A stretch of DNA of 64,000 nt from Heliocidaris tuberculata (Eukaryota > Echinodermata > Echinoidea > Camarodonta > Echinometridae), in NCBI GenBank assembly GCA_025618425.1, contig CM046837.1:26345793-26409792 (forward strand). The letters are read 5' to 3'. Below the pieces are notes generated by a model. That model saw only the letters and a program-made list of their open reading frames with translations, ran no database searches and was not told the origin of the DNA. Positions 23,901 to 40,039 of this stretch are shown here, in pieces. Position numbers and translations under genes: made by a program. The stretch's first letter is position 1, and every line of letters begins with the position of its first letter.

Positions 23901-26900
23901 GTGTATTTGTGAAGAGGGTGTATGTAATCAGTAGTCTTCTAATATATTTGTTTTGCTTTATTATGCTTTGTATTTTGCTGTTACTACATTCAATTACTAT
24001 TTTTATCATGGTATCATGTTCATCTGAAACAATGTACATGTAACCCACCTGTAACCACTGTACAGTTTCACAGAGATAATAAAAATGGCAAGTCTCCCCA
24101 CGTCCTTGCTATAAATAGAAAGGCACCGCAGCCAGTCATGCCAAACCTAATTTACGTCATGTATTGTTGGAAATTTCCCATGGCTTAAACTGCGCCCTTG
24201 CAAAATCAAGTTTTACACATTGTCTTCCGTTTTCTTGCCACTATCTTGACAAGACAATGTCGTTATGTGACAAAAATAAGGTTGTCTGTGCAGACCAGAA
24301 TGACTACTCATAGCTTAGAGTTAGTTCATAGGGAATATGTAAGCTGTATTTTCATTTCAGAATCCTGTCCATGAATCTGAATGATGTACAATGTGTTTGC
24401 ACTGATTGTGACTATTATTATCCTCCTACAACAGAAACGAGAACACGCACTGTGAACTGAAATCATACACAGGATATTTTATGCCCAATTTAACAACAAA
24501 CAAAAAATTAAAACTCAAATTTAATTGTTAAAAGTAAATTCATAGTACTTATTTGTATATTTGGTAGCATACAGAAAGGGTTAAGTATAATTGTCTCTTG
24601 TTATTACCCCTCCTTCCTTAAACAGCTTGCACACTTTTCAATGTGAGATAGCATCTACTGAACCAATGTTACATGATGTCTGGAAAACATAGGGTTTTCA
24701 TATTTACGGTCAAAATAATTGATTTTGTCATGTCGTATCATACAAAAGCTGAATGCTAAGTGTAGTTGGTTCGATTTAAAACAAAAAATCTACTTAATAC
24801 ATGGTATAATTTTTTTTGCTTTGTTAGTTTCATACCCATGCTAAAGTTGATTGAGGCGTCGATACCTGTGTTGCATTTGCAGGACACTGAAACTTTGGTA
24901 CAAATTATACTTATTTCTAACACTGCTACAGCTGCGTGTTATCAACAGGGTACAATTGACATTATTTCATATTATGTCAGAATTATTCACACTGACCGTC
25001 CAAGGCCTTAAAACTCAGTTTTGGTAGCAAAAATAAAAACTGGAAAGAAATGTGTGAAACATAGTCTCGTATTAAATGTTCTCTGTAGGTTTCCTGGTGA
25101 GTGAGTATTCCAAAATTCCTCTAAACGCCCCATAAGTGGGTTATTTTCACAAAGAATATATCAATAGCCTTTTCACAGACGCTCCCACATGGTGTTACCG
25201 AAAGTCTTCAATTGTGAATAGTCTCATGTTCTCCTTGTATCAAAAGACACATGCAAGAAATCATTTGGTAGTCTATCCATGATATCCAACAAATTTGAAT
25301 GTAAATATCTGGAACACTTGATAACAGCTTTCCACTGCCCAACGTTAAGACCCTTCCACCCCGACGGCTCCCCATAAAACAATCCCAGTGCTTCGCCTGG
25401 AGTACACACAGCAATCCTCATAGGTTTTACATGGGCAAGGTATCTAAATTATTTCCACCTTTCATTTGTTAATATCTCACTTGAGGAAGAAAAAACTTCA
25501 CAGCATCTTAGTTTTGCTATTAATTTAATATCTTGCTATTTATCATCTAAAGTCAAAGAAATCTGATGAAAAGTGTTTGAGGGCTTACCAAAACTATACA
25601 TTACCTTTAAATCAAATAAAGAATGTTAAATTGACACTTAATGTCCATGTAGCATACAAGTAGGTAGCAAAAAGAGAAAAGAGAAATAAATCATGGAATT
25701 ATCAAATTTTCTGAAAATTACTGGCAACCTACCATTAGGGATGAAGCCATGTGCGTACAAGAGACTGATGTAAAATTATGATGAAATGTCACAAAATGTG
25801 ATCTAACTTTTTTGACTGACCCCATCTAATACTACAAACCTGTAATTTAATGTCTTGATGAACACAAAATCAGCATGAATTGCATTATTAGTTGGCAGCC
25901 AATAATATAACTACCAATATGACTTTATAGTTCATAGCAGACTATCCCTTAGGACATGGGTCATCATTCTTCTTATCATTTGCTTTCTATTTCTGCTGAA
26001 CACAAAACTTGGAGCTGATAGTATCCTATGACGTTGCCCTTTACAGGGAAATCAATGTGTCATATAGTTTTATGAGTTCTTTGGGCACCTCCTAGTTCTA
26101 TTACGTACTAAGCTATTGAAGTCAACGACATGCCAGATGGACTAAATTACACAGACTGGAAAGAACATAGAAATGAGGGATACAGATACATGTAGCTGAT
26201 TTGATCTCATTCGGCTTTTACCTCATACAAATTAGAATGATGAACATGTAATATTCGCTGACTTTGCCCTTTCTGAAGAAATTTTTCTTCATTAAAATTG
26301 CATTAGTTGTTGAGGTACATGAAGCCCTTGTCCTGCTTTAGTAATTCAATTTACACACCTGAGCAGCCTGATAGGGAATTGCATTACTTCATAAAGAATA
26401 AAAAGAGAATACAGAACAGTGAAATAATAATAATTTTTTTTAAAAGCTTTACATTTTGATACATATAATTACCTTCCTTTCCATTTCCCTTCAAGTACAT
26501 ACATTTACATGTAATGGCTAATGGTCTTAAAGTGTATCATTCACCAAAATATATTTTGCTCTGTATGTTAGGGGTTCAATGTCACTATATATTTAAAGTA
26601 TGAGCTTCAAATATTTATTATATAAAGAGATATTGCAAGTTTAAATACACTCTAAATAAACATTACACCGACCTGTGAGTAGACTAGTCAATGCACCAGT
26701 ATGCGTTTGAACACAAAAGGGTCCGCGCAGAACCAAAGTCAGAGTTGGGTTCTGCCAAAGGGGGTTTTATGTTTTCCTTTATTTTCTTCATGTTCCTTTA
26801 CTGTTAACCCAAAGAAGGTCAATTAAATGTTTTCAAGTCACTTTCATAAATTTTAGCTGTACACAAATTATTTTTCAAGGTGATTGGTACACTTTAATAG

Positions 26901-29900
26901 AGCAGTAGCTTCAGAAGTTCAGGAGAAATTACTTGTTTCTGATTACTGCAGAATGATCTGGTTTTATTACAGACCAAAGAAAGTACTACTCTGTAGAGTC
27001 ACTTTCACTTCCAACAAAATAGCAAAATAATGATGATTCTTGATGTCATAGTCTACTCAAAACATCTAGTCAAGATCTATCAGATTGCCTGACATTCTTG
27101 AATTCTTCCATTTTCATCATATCAAATACTTGTATAGAAATCAGTCAAATCCAATCCAGGGACCAGTACAAATCAGGCTTTTCCACGACGGCTTTAAACA
27201 TGTAACACCGACAAGGACTTCGCACTTCGTACTCATGTTGTGCGCTTTGCGCACATGTTTACATGTTTAAATTTTCAATTGTAGAAAACCCTGTTACAAA
27301 TATTAAACCAAGAAGCTTGATTGAATTTGGTTACATCATGGCGTGGGATAAGTTTGTGAGTGGGACGGAACTCCCCTATAATTAACCCCTGGGATGGGGG
27401 TGGGGGATGACTTTCCTGTTTTAACATCAGTATCCAGGCAACACACATCTTTGGGGAATAAGCTGGGTCGAGGGAGGGATAGTCATGGCAGAAAGTTATC
27501 CACTGATGGAGAAGGTGGGATTTATGACAACAATGTCAAAGAATGACAAAGCATTCATTTGCGTGAAACAATAAATGGATTTCTTTGACCTTAATCGATA
27601 GAAAGCAAGACAGTCACATTTCTATCAAAGCTGCGGCACAGTTCTTCTTCCCTATACAATGCTAATCTATCCATCTATCTATCTATCCATCTATGTCCCA
27701 TAGCTTGGGGCCATTGGGGCGACAATGTAATAGATTTTGAGCACAGGTTCTCCTTAACTAATGCTAATAAGTATACTAAAATTAAAGTAGACATTAGTTT
27801 ACATCCTTGGTCATAATCTATATCGTATTCTGTTTTCCTTTAGTTTTGTACCTCTTGTTATATTCTTTACACAGATGAAACTACATAGTTTCTGGAAAAG
27901 ATATTCTAATAATGAACATGATCTTGTCCATGTAACTCTTGCCATTACAAGTACGTCCTTTAATGAGGCCTCTTTGCAGGTTAACATGAAGTATTTTTAT
28001 GCATGTCATCAACGATGTAAAAGCAAGAATTATGTGAGTAAAATAAATGCATTACATTTTCCTGCATGTCTTAAGTATGAGCCTTAATTCATTTGTTATA
28101 CAACAAGTGATTAATTACCCTAAAATAGTCGTGCATCATAGCATGAATTACTCTTGACCGGCACACCTAACAAACACAGCACTAACAAATAGAGGGTTAG
28201 ATCAAACAGGATTATGAGCCTAGACACATCGTGTCTGGATGATTGAGGAGTATACAATTCACACATGACATTTAAAGCTATTTGGTAATATTGCAAATGG
28301 AATTAGAAATTATGTCCCTATTCTAAAATGCCCCCCCCCCCCCATAAAAAATTAGAAAAGGCTTTAAAAAACTTAAAAGAAGCATGCAATAAAATAAAAG
28401 TTGGTTGTCAATATTCAGTGCTCCAACATATGCTCCGGTGACAATTGTTCCAGGCTTTATTTCATCAAAGATAAAGGGTTAGGATTAAGGTTGCAATCGG
28501 GTTTCAGGTTAGCGTTATGGTGTAGTGTTTGGTCCAGGATTGAAGTTTAGAATCCGGTCGGTGTACAAAATTATCACAGCGCAATTATCGCCAGAGCGTG
28601 TGTTGTACCATCCACTATCAATTGGCACATATACAAGGCCGTTCATGTACATGTATAGAAAACTGAACACAGCTCCATCAAAGGGTTTGATAAAGCCAGT
28701 TACAAGCCAATGTGTCCCTATGAACATATTAAACTGAAAAAGGATACGTGCTGGATAAGTAAGGTTGTGGCCAGATCAGAACACACAGGTTATACATGAC
28801 CCTACCCCTCCCCCTTCCCCACAACCAAATGAAACATGCAATCAGATGATTGTCATTCTCCACTGACACATACATGTTCATTCATGTAGAAACTGGAACG
28901 CAGCTCCATCAAATGGTTTGTTTGATCAAAACCCAAATTTGATTGGACGTTTGTAAAGGATACGCGTTAGAAGAACACGGTGTGGCCATAAGAACGCAGG
29001 GGTTGTTCATGACAGACAGCTGCTGGAGGTTGTTCAAGCTAGAGAGGTAGGACACCTGAGGGTGAGGTAAGACATGAACAAATAGACATATATATCAGTA
29101 ATGACAGATACCATCTCAACATCAAAAAGAAGGCTGAGTTCTGGTAAAGGTAAGAAATGACTTGTGAGCTTTCTCATTCTTTTTATTCCTTTGTGGCAAA
29201 ATGTCCTTGTAGCAATGTCACATGAAGAGGATTGCTCTTCGCATCCTCTCATATATTTCAAATGTGACTAAAAATAGTTTACATCTTTGGACCAAATTCT
29301 GATGCACCATGTTGTGTATTCCCATAAACCCATTTCTGTGCATAGTGCTTTTTCCTGTATGTGAATTTCAGCATGAGTGAGTCAATTTCTTATATCATGT
29401 CTTATGTCATGCAAAATCAGCCTTTCCAAATAACTTCCAAGACAATTTCTGTCACAAAACAATGTAATCAAACATCTTGTCCTCCACTTATAACTTAAAT
29501 ATATGAAAGAAAATTGTGAACTAACAAACTGAAGCTATGGTACACAGAAAAAATATTATTACGGTACACAGGAACTGTTTGCAAGCTAGCTCAGCAAAGC
29601 TCAAAAAGCTCTGAAGACACAAAGAGAGCTCTAGGAGCAAATGAATATAAACAATGTAAAGATCACCTCAAAAAAACCTCATTTTCTCTACAGAAAAAAT
29701 AAACATATATAATTTCCAATTCTATATGATTAAAAATTATGATTTGTACAATGCTGTGAAATATAGGAGACAAGTCTCCGGACTTTGTATCAATTGCTTT
29801 AAGTAAAATTTCAGCTGGGGCAATAATATCCCTTCAAGAGACATTGATCTAAATTTACCACTCTATACCCAGGAGAAAAATTTAGACCTAGCAAGACCCT

Positions 29901-32900
29901 CAAAGCTGGAATTCACAAAGGTGGTAATAGATTTAAACCATGGTTTATGCAGATTTTGTGGTATAAGTGCGCTTGATTTCGCGCGTACACTTAGAAAGAT
30001 CCAATAATGAACGCATAAATTTACATAAACCATGGTCTAAACCATGGCAACTAGTGTGAAATTTGCGCCCTTTGCCAATCACGCGCGTTCATTATTGGAT
30101 CTTTCTAAGTGTACGCACGAAATTAAGCGCACTTATTCCACAAAATCTGCATAAACCATGGTTTAAATCTATTACCACCTTCATAAATTCCGGCCATTGG
30201 GGTTGACTCTGCTGCTAATTCTCCATGTGACTGCCACAAATACAGTGTGTATTGCGATCTACAGATCTACAGAAATCAGTTGCATATTTTGTGGTTTGTA
30301 CAAAGTTGTGATGTATACAACAGGTTCATAGGACTGCAAATGCAACTATACTTGCCAGGAAAACCAAATTATGCACTGCATATTTCTGATCCCCAAACTG
30401 ATTTATGATCACAGGGAAGGTGAGAAAAAGGTCAAACTATACAGAAATCCACATGATGGTACTTTAATTTGCTACATCATGCAATCATGAAAAAAATGAG
30501 ATATCATACACAATTTTTCAATTAGAAGTCAAAGAGTTCATGAATTAATTGTTATGCTAACATTGCCTTGTTTGTGTTTGCTTGTCTCAGACTCTTTTCA
30601 CAAAAGAAAAGTGCAAAAATGAACATGTACCGCCTTAAACCCCTATCTGTACCAATGGTAGGGAGTTAAAGTCAGTGTTGGGTGCATATTTTGTTAGCAG
30701 TAATATGGGGATTACAAAAAAAAATTGTAGTTATGGTCAGAAGTTAGTAAAATGTTTCTCTGAATGTCCTTCCATTACCGTGGAATTGCCCATGTGTGTT
30801 TCAATGTTCTTTATTAATATTTGGTAAGATTTTTCTTGGTGTTTAACACTTTGATGGCTCAAAACATAATAATATACAATTACTTTAATTTTGTACACAC
30901 CTGTAATCAAATTTTTAAAATTACTGTAAGGCATCACATTTCAAAATGCAACTCTACAATCAATACACATAACCTTCATCTGTAGAAAAATGTACATAGT
31001 ATACACAATCATGAGCTCATATAATCACAAAAGCCTATAATTATGAGTCACGTATGATAGGGATTGTGACTGAACTGTAAAATTCTCTTGGCAAAGAGAG
31101 GGGATATTGTGATAATCTTCAATGAAGGTTGTCATATCAGTCAGGTGAGATACATGTACATGTATGTATGAAAGGGAGAATTAATAAGGGGAGGACTGAA
31201 TAACAAAGTGCCCTTTCAAGGTTTAATCGACATGTATACATTGTATCTATTGTCTATAGTGAACAAGATATGAGCCCAAAAGAATTTAACGATAGTCACT
31301 GATATACATGTATATTGCACTTGCTCCAAAGATACCAAAAAGTTTTCTGGATAGCAAGATAATGAATCCCAATTCCTTCATGTTTGGAATGGCTTCTCCC
31401 AATAACTCAACTCAACTTTATAATACTATTCAATATTTAGGGGCACTTAAAACAAACTTGGGAAAGAAAGCAATATACAAAACAACTAATGACATTCAGT
31501 TACATCAAATTACAGCATGAATAATTATGAAGTATCCATTAATAGTTCAAATAGATACTGTATGTATTTGAATTTATGGGCAGCATTAGAGGCAATTTGT
31601 GCACTACCAATCAACTAAGCTCTGTAAAATGTTACAAAATATGTTCAGACATTATTGAAATATCAGTACCATACAATATTTACAGGTCTTCTTGTATGGT
31701 TGTAGAGATGAACATTACTGCTTTTGTGTAGGAAAGGTGAATTGACAACTTTTAATCTATAGGGGAAAGAGGCACAAATATTATCGAGGACAAGGAACTG
31801 AATGTACACTTTCATCATGACTCCTACTCTTTTTATTAGGGTGTCATTGCAAAGACAAGGGTCCTGTTTTATCTTAATTGAACAATTGTATTTTATACTG
31901 TGGGGTCTTCTGATTTTTAGATGGTCATTTGACCTCATTCCTCTGGTGCTGTGCCATGCTTAAATGTACAAGCTTCTACAAATCTCAGCAGACTTTTACT
32001 TGTGCAAGTTATCAACACTTGCACAATATACACTACTTACAGACATTTCTTTCAATACAGCCCATACTTTTGTTTTTTACTCCTTTTCCCTTTTTTTCTC
32101 AAGTAAATCAAAGTGCAGATAGGTTGAAGGTTTCTTTATGAGTCTGTAAAACATTTTGGAGCAAAAAACTGTGAGCTATGAGAAAGATGTCTTGATTATG
32201 ATATAGAATGATTAATACATAGTAGAGCATTCAGCAATTCATTTGATGATGATCCAGATTTACATCAAGGTTATCATAAAACGAGCTCAGATTAAGCTCA
32301 TTTGATCAAGCTTGTTTCTAGGGCAAACCATCTGCCAGTGTCTTACAGACATAAATCTTAACACAAACACTGGCTGTTAAAGAGAAGGTTGAGTTCTCAG
32401 AAAAAGTGAAAAATAATTTGTGAACTTTCTCATTCTTGTTATTCCTATGAGAAAGAATATCATAGTACATGTAGTGATGTCACATGAAAAACATTGCAGT
32501 GGAAATTCCCTTATATTCCAAATATAACTTATAATAGTTCAAATCTTTGGACCAAATTTTAATGTCATGTGTGTTACAGTATAGTCCTTAATACCATATC
32601 TGTGTGCAGTGTTTTTCCAGAAGGGATTTTCAGAGATATTTAGTCAAGTCTCATGATTCCAAAACGTCCCAATAGACAATTATTATAACAAAAATATTGA
32701 GTATTTATAAAGCGCCATTTCCATTATGCAAAATGCTCAAGGCACTACTCAACCATTCCAATTAACTTCTAGAAAATTTCCTTCACAACACAATTGTACA
32801 AACAATACTCAATTTGATCTTTAACAGAGTTTGGATTCTTTGGAGGTCATGTGATGAAGAACAGAAACACAGCTGTGCTTGTAGAAGTAGACAGGGACAG

Positions 32901-35900
32901 GGGCCCTTGTGTAAGAGAGTTACATTACAATAGGGGCTGATTGATATGATACATTTTAGGGCTATTCGATGACTTCATTTTGTGAATCCTATTTCAATGG
33001 CTGGACATTAAAGCCTCATCCGCATATGATGCAGTAAACCACCTAAAAAAAAAATTGGGGAAAAAAAAAACACTGCAGAAAAATACAAATTTAGGACGGA
33101 CACATACAAAGTTTACAAACACAGTCCTTTGGTTCTGGGAATTAGAGTATGGAACCAACTTGAAAGTTCTGTCAAGAAATCACCTACATTGAACAGTTTT
33201 AAACATAACTTGAAAGTTCTGCTATCTGCAGAAAAAGTTTATAAAGTAAATATATCATTTACCCTGCATATTGATTAACGGGTGTTACTGGCAAAATCAT
33301 TCAAATACATTTCTCTATGAAATTTACTTGTTTATTCAAAACTTTTTGATGACATGAAGCTTTTGAAATTGAATGAATGACACCACTCATTATAGTTATT
33401 GGTGCTTTCATTGGTATTTATGCTCAATCATCATGCTGTATAATGAACGGTCAAAGTGTACTGTTTGAATAACAATACTATATTTTAATATATTCTATGT
33501 AAATATGTATATCATTTTTGGTACATGTATCCCAAGTGGGGATTTATATTGAACCAAGATCCTCTCTTTACTTTGTTTATGAGCTCTCATAATATTACTA
33601 TATTTTTGGGGGGATGTCAAAAAGTATTTGATGATAATGTCATCACTACATGTTTGATATCCGTGCAAATTCATCCCTTCTTCAAAACTCTTTGTACATG
33701 GATACGTAAGTGTACTGTCTTACCATAGGCCTACGGTGCAGATGATGATAAGTAAACGAGTAGATTTAGGCTTTAGTTCAAAGATGACGGATATAAACCA
33801 AATATATACTGCCTACATTCGAGTCTCAGGTTAAAATATGGTACCCTTGGTGACGTAAAAATTACCATTTTCCTTTGGGGCTGTACCCCTCATGAAAATA
33901 GTGTTGATTCACATCACCTCAGGGACCATATTTCCAACCAGACAGTATATGTTTGTATACTATCTTCTGTATTTTGTTTTGTTGCTGTCAGTATTAAATG
34001 AGTTTATATTGTTACTTAATATCTTTGTTATCAATCAGGGCCTCATGGAAGACCATCACTATTCGTGAAAATGTGCAACCCTGTATAAATATCAGAAATA
34101 AATACATAAATAAATGACTATTTTATGTACCTGGGTTCAACATACACTGTAGGATGTCTCACACATCTGTGAGTCAAAAGATACAAAATGTGAAGCATAC
34201 TCCACTTTATAAGTCATTTTGTTCTGCCACAGCTATTTTTGAAGGCAGTTTACAGCATTGTATGTGAACGTGTCTGTGAACATGGCCTTTAACAGGTGTC
34301 AGATGACAAATTACCCATTAAAAAGTCTGAAAGATCCCACATTTAAATGCATGTACATGTATATTTAGTTTACAGAAAAACTGCAAATTTTTTAACCCAC
34401 TTCGTGGGGAAAATAGAGGAGTACTTTGAATTAAAGGATTAATTCAAATTGACAGTACATCCAATATCAACAAATGATTAATTGTGTATGTTTGCAACTT
34501 TTAAATACCCATAAGCCATGTGCAATACTAATACCTGATGGATACATGCGCTCAAACTAAACTATAGTTTGTAAATTGTAACAAGATGCTTAAATCTGAT
34601 GTTGTACATTCATAATAACCCTACCTCTGTGAGATCTGATATCTCATTCTCTGCTAGTGAAAGTATCTCGAGCGAGGGCGGTATACAGGTGGGTATGCTG
34701 CGTAGAGTCGTCAGTATGTTGCCATGGAGAAGCAAAGTCTGTTAACAAAAAGAGAAAGAGGAAACCAATTCTGAAAATATAACCCTAGTTCAATGCTCTT
34801 AGACAGGAGACGAGTGGTTCAGTTGGTAGAGCATCTGCCTTTCAAACCAAAGATCATGGGTTTGAATCCATTGACTAAAGCCTTCGTTCATTGTGTGTTA
34901 ACGTGCCCCTCGCCTGTTTCATAGACACAGGCTATGTTATGATCGAAAACACTCGATCCCTAAGACAGGACATTAAATGGAGGTCCCGTGTTCAGGAGAG
35001 TCACCACTTTTGCATGGTAAGAACCCACCCACACTTTGTAAATGAGTACAGGGAAACCCCTGTGTAGTGGTACACCAGCAACATCTGAATCAGTTATATA
35101 GAGTAGAGACCTTTGCTTTTGTGTTCAGTTAGCTTTTCCCCTTCCAGGCACAGGTGATCTTCAAATAGCATCATGAAAAGTGCAATAACAATGACATAAC
35201 AATACATGTACACCTTGTATTGCCCTCACCCGATTACTGTATGTCCTATCATTAGGTCAGAGGTTCTATACTCACCTTGAGATTAGATAGCATAGAGATG
35301 TCCATGATTGATGAGACACTGTTATCTGATAGGTCCAGATGACGAAGCTTTAGGTTGCTGCTCAGATGGTCGATACTCTATGGGTCAAAGAAAAATTTGA
35401 TATAAGATGTGAACATGTACTTTCCTACGCAAACTTTATGATTGTCTATATCCTGAATTCACAAAGGAGGTTTAAACATTCACCGTGGACGAATATAAGT
35501 GTATACAAATACTGCTCTTTCACTGGATATGAGGACAAGTTTGTATGTTTATGGAGGACGAAACTCCTGGGCCCCATTTCATAAAACAGTTATAAGCTAC
35601 TGAAATACTTGCATCTGATTGGCTGAGAGCAAATTTGTCATAGATATGTGGTAGTTGTTATTGATAATAAGTTTTATGAAATGGGGCCCTGGTTTAAATC
35701 TAAACCTCCTTCATGAATTCAGGAATATGAATACGTATATGTTTGCTTTCAAAAGTTGTTCAAAAACCAGGCAGCTACAAAACAAAGCTACACTATCAAA
35801 ATTGAACTGTACAGACATGTGTGAAGTATTATAGATTACTAACATTTATTACTCAAGAACACTAAAGTATTTTCAAAAGGGAAATTTTGTTTGAGGATTT

Positions 35901-38900
35901 CATACTATGATGTAATACTATGACCTTAGTTGCCATGGATTGGTAGACCCTAAGTTTCCCTCTATTAAAGGTTTGATTTATGCAAATCTGCATGGCACGG
36001 TTACATGTAGTCTTGGGGTCATTTACTGTACCATATAGATACAATTATCACAATTTATTCTTTCTTTTTTTTAATTGGACAGGTCAGGAGACACGTCTCA
36101 TTGCCACAACTGTGCAGATCGATGTTTGATCCAATATTTTTTTTTAAATCTGTGTAAATGAAATCAGACTGCAGACAATGGGTTGATTCCCACGGTCTTG
36201 ACATTTTAATTCATATTGCACCCTACGCCCAGCTAGAGGGATTAAAACTTTCACCGAGACCTGGCACTGTGCCAATATTACATGTAGACATAACCCCCTT
36301 GCCGAAACAGTAGAGCCACCTCTTCATTATACATGTAGGCAACAGGTTACCCTATGCATGTGCTTTAGTGTTCAGGTCATGTGTCCAATCTGGTTTGGGA
36401 TTTGGTATTACTGAGCTCCCATTTGACCTTATGGATTTCCTTTTTATGTTTCTTGTCCTCAGTGTAAGAACTCCTCCCTGCTCTTGAAATCAGTCTACAG
36501 AGAATGTATCAATTTTCAAAAACTTGATAATGTCATTTGTATTGCACATTACTGCCCTTTTAAAAGCCTACCCCCTCCCTCCCCTCCCATTGTCATAGGC
36601 TTGTATCCTTCCCCTATAGGTTTGGTTTCTCAGTACTCAAGTTGAGTTCTAAAGCATTTCAGATTGTGCAACAAATGGGGTTTGAGTTTTTACTAAGATC
36701 CTTTTTGACCTTGTTAATTTCCTCTTGTGCTTCTTCTCAAGAAAGATATCACAACTCCTCGCTGGTCTTCTGTCTCCTGCACACTAGCGTAGCTGAGGGG
36801 GGGCAGAGTGCCCCCCCCTGACAACTTTTCCTCGAATTTTTTTTGGAGATTTTTTTTAGGTGGTCTGTCGGTATCGACAGATCACCTCTTAATTTCGTAC
36901 AAATTTTCTTTATTATTTATTTATTTATTTATTCTTTATTTTTATTTTTCTCCCCATTTCTTGTGACCGTGAATTCTCAAAATCAACTGGATCAATTTTC
37001 TTCAAATTTTCGTCAGTTATCAGGCCTATCAAGGTCAAGTGCCCCTATCTTTTTCAAGGTCATCAGGTCATCGTGACGTCATCCAGGCGCCATTTTGTGA
37101 AATCACATTATCGATCATATCTTCATAACGAGTCATCAAAAATAAACCATATTCGACACATATTAACTTCAGGTCATGGGTCAACATAAAATGTCAACAA
37201 AATCCGCACGCGCATCATGACGCGCACGTATGCGCGCGTCAAAATTTAGAAATGCTCAAAATTACTTTTTAATCAAATTAGAGTACGGTTCAGGACATTT
37301 TAAGCATTTCAAAATTTTCCGTCCGTGCGCGTCCACGCGCGCACAACTCGTACAGAGCGTAATAACGCCGTTTTTCCGCTTGGTTTGTCTTTCTGACACT
37401 ATTTTTGACAATTTCCAACTATTTACAGTCATTCTCGACATTCCATAATGCCACACGCACGCGTCAAACTTTCAAATTCGTGTGCGCGTCAATGGGCAAT
37501 ATAATGTAAAAAGTGGTAAAAACATGCCAATATACATGTAGAATCCGCCATAGCTCGTCAGAAGGCTGGGGACCCCCCATTTTTTTTACATTTTCTGAAA
37601 GCCTATGAGTTGTAGATTGTAAGTCATGAAAAAAATTGGGGGGTCTATCGATCGGAACGTCGTCATATTCGCCTATAAACTCAGAAATTCAATTTTGAAA
37701 AAATGACGTCATAATTTTTGTATTCATTTGACAATATTTCAGTAATAGGTAGTCGATTTTCTTCCAAATTTTGATATGTTGTAGCTGAGACAATTCTCTA
37801 CAAGATCAGTTACACGATTTTTCATTTTGACAAAGGCATCATGGCGTATTTTTGCGATTAAAGGAGGCATGCCAATTTTTCACATTTTGCGTGTATTCTC
37901 TATGGGAGATGACTTTTTCTCAAATTGTTTTTCAAAAAATTGTCACTACCCCCCCCCCCCCAACACTGAGCGAGTTTTGGAGCGCTGGCGAGAAGAAAAA
38001 TATACGGGTCTCCCTTCAAGCAGAATTTGCCCCCCTTGTAAAAAAATCCTAGCTACATGTACGCCACTGCTCCTGCACTCCCACCCCCCCCCCCCCCCTC
38101 CTTTGACTAGCAATAAATTTTCATATACAGGGCTCGGCACCAATAGCAGGATTCAACACTAATAGGGGTATGGTACACAAAAGTTCAACCCCATTAAGAA
38201 AAGTTAAGGTGAAGCCCTGCCAAGTGGGTTCTGAAAATAGATGGAAACATGTAGCAGGTCTACTTCTTTTTGAAAATATCTATAAAATGACCCCTGGCAA
38301 AAAAAAAAGAGTACAGCATTTCCACCGTAAATTATACACTGTTATATGTTTCAACTGTGTGTAAGCTCATTCGCCTGCAGCATATTAATCTGTCTCATAA
38401 ATTTCATGGGCCTCTTCCATTTCCCCCTATAGATGATATACATACTGCACATACTTATGAAGAATAATATTGGAACAACCCCCACCCCAACTTGCAAGAA
38501 TGGTCTGTACTTTCCTCCTGTTTCAAAATACTACCTGTACAATTTTAGACTCTTCATTCCCATTTGCTTCATGGGCTATCTGGACATGAATTGCTTTAAT
38601 TTTAGATAGGGTATCATATCTTTTATCCATCACACACAAAATGTACCATGTATTGTACATTGTAGGAACAAATTTGTTGAGCACCCCATAAATTCCTACA
38701 CATAATGAAAGAATATTTCTCTTTGTGAGAAATATTTTTCTGATTAAATAATGTGCATACGAAAATACACTTTCTGTGCTAACATGTATACCCTGTACCA
38801 TAAAACAGGGGACGAACAAAAATTTGAAGAGCATTTCCACAATATTTTCCCCTAGAAATCATGTAGACTCTTTTTTTAATTTCTTTTATTCATCATGAAG

Positions 38901-40006
38901 AAAAATTAAAGAAGTAGGGTTTGCACCATGATTGGGGGGAAAAAAATTACTTAACTGTAATGCTTTTCCAAGTTTGTTCCTGTTCACCCTGATGTTCCTG
39001 TTTACCTTTTGACCCCAATTATATAGCTAAATGTTTTCTAAGAATAACACATTCCCCATACTTCAGTGGCAAATGACCAACACAAGTACATGTACATGGA
39101 ATTCACAGTCATCCAAACCACATTACCATGTAAAGCTTTTCCCACAAAGCTCTCAAATAACGCTGAGGTCAAACATTATTTGGATGGGATGCCTTTACTA
39201 GCCAAAATACCCCCTCTCAAAATGATAAAGCTTCAGGCAACTTTAGCAATGCACGAGTAGAATTTGGTTAGACTTGCATGCCTCTCTGAAAGGCTAAAGT
39301 GAGTCCACTTAAAGATAAAGTTGAGTTCTGGTCATGTGATTACTTTGTGAAAGAAACTGTCTCAAAGTAATTGAGAAAGGTTGATCATGTCTGCATAAGA
39401 ATTGGTGTTTCCTGCGAGGTTTTGGAATCATACAAAATTATTAGAAATTGACAAAATCTTGCTGAAAAGCACATACTGCACAAAGAAATGAGTATATGGG
39501 ACTACACACATTTGTGGCATGAATTTTTGGCCTTAACAATTCAGATATTTTTAGTCATATTTTGAATATGAACACATTTGAATAGCAATCTTTTTCAGAG
39601 GACATTTCTACTATGATGTTCTTCCAAACTGACATACATGTAAAAGGAATAGGAAGACTCACAAATTATTTTCCACCTTTCCCAGAACTCAACCTTCTCT
39701 TTAAATCTGGTACTACATGTATACAGCAAACCATTCCACAAGCCACCATTGATAAAAAGTTTTGTGTATCCCCATGAAAGGTCCATTGCAGACTTTGTTC
39801 AAAATGTGTTAAAACGGCCATTAGTCAATCCCCTCCCCCCCCCCCCCCCCCCCCCCCGCCCAAATGACATATTACAACAAGCGCCTATGCAAGGTCACTA
39901 AGGCTCACTCTTCTCTAATTCGACTCTATTTACATGTCAATGTAGAGCTGTACAATATAGAGTTTGGCCACATATGAACATAGGCCTACAGTAACTGGAG
40001 GGAAAG

Positions 40007-40039
<33 letters not shown>

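Noticed and set aside
34813..34870. tRNA gene
   Set aside because: A and B boxes are present but the acceptor stem does not pair and a SINE body follows.
37827..38162. Plus-strand frame of 111 codons
   Set aside because: It spans the end of the hAT element and poly-C runs. No protein features.
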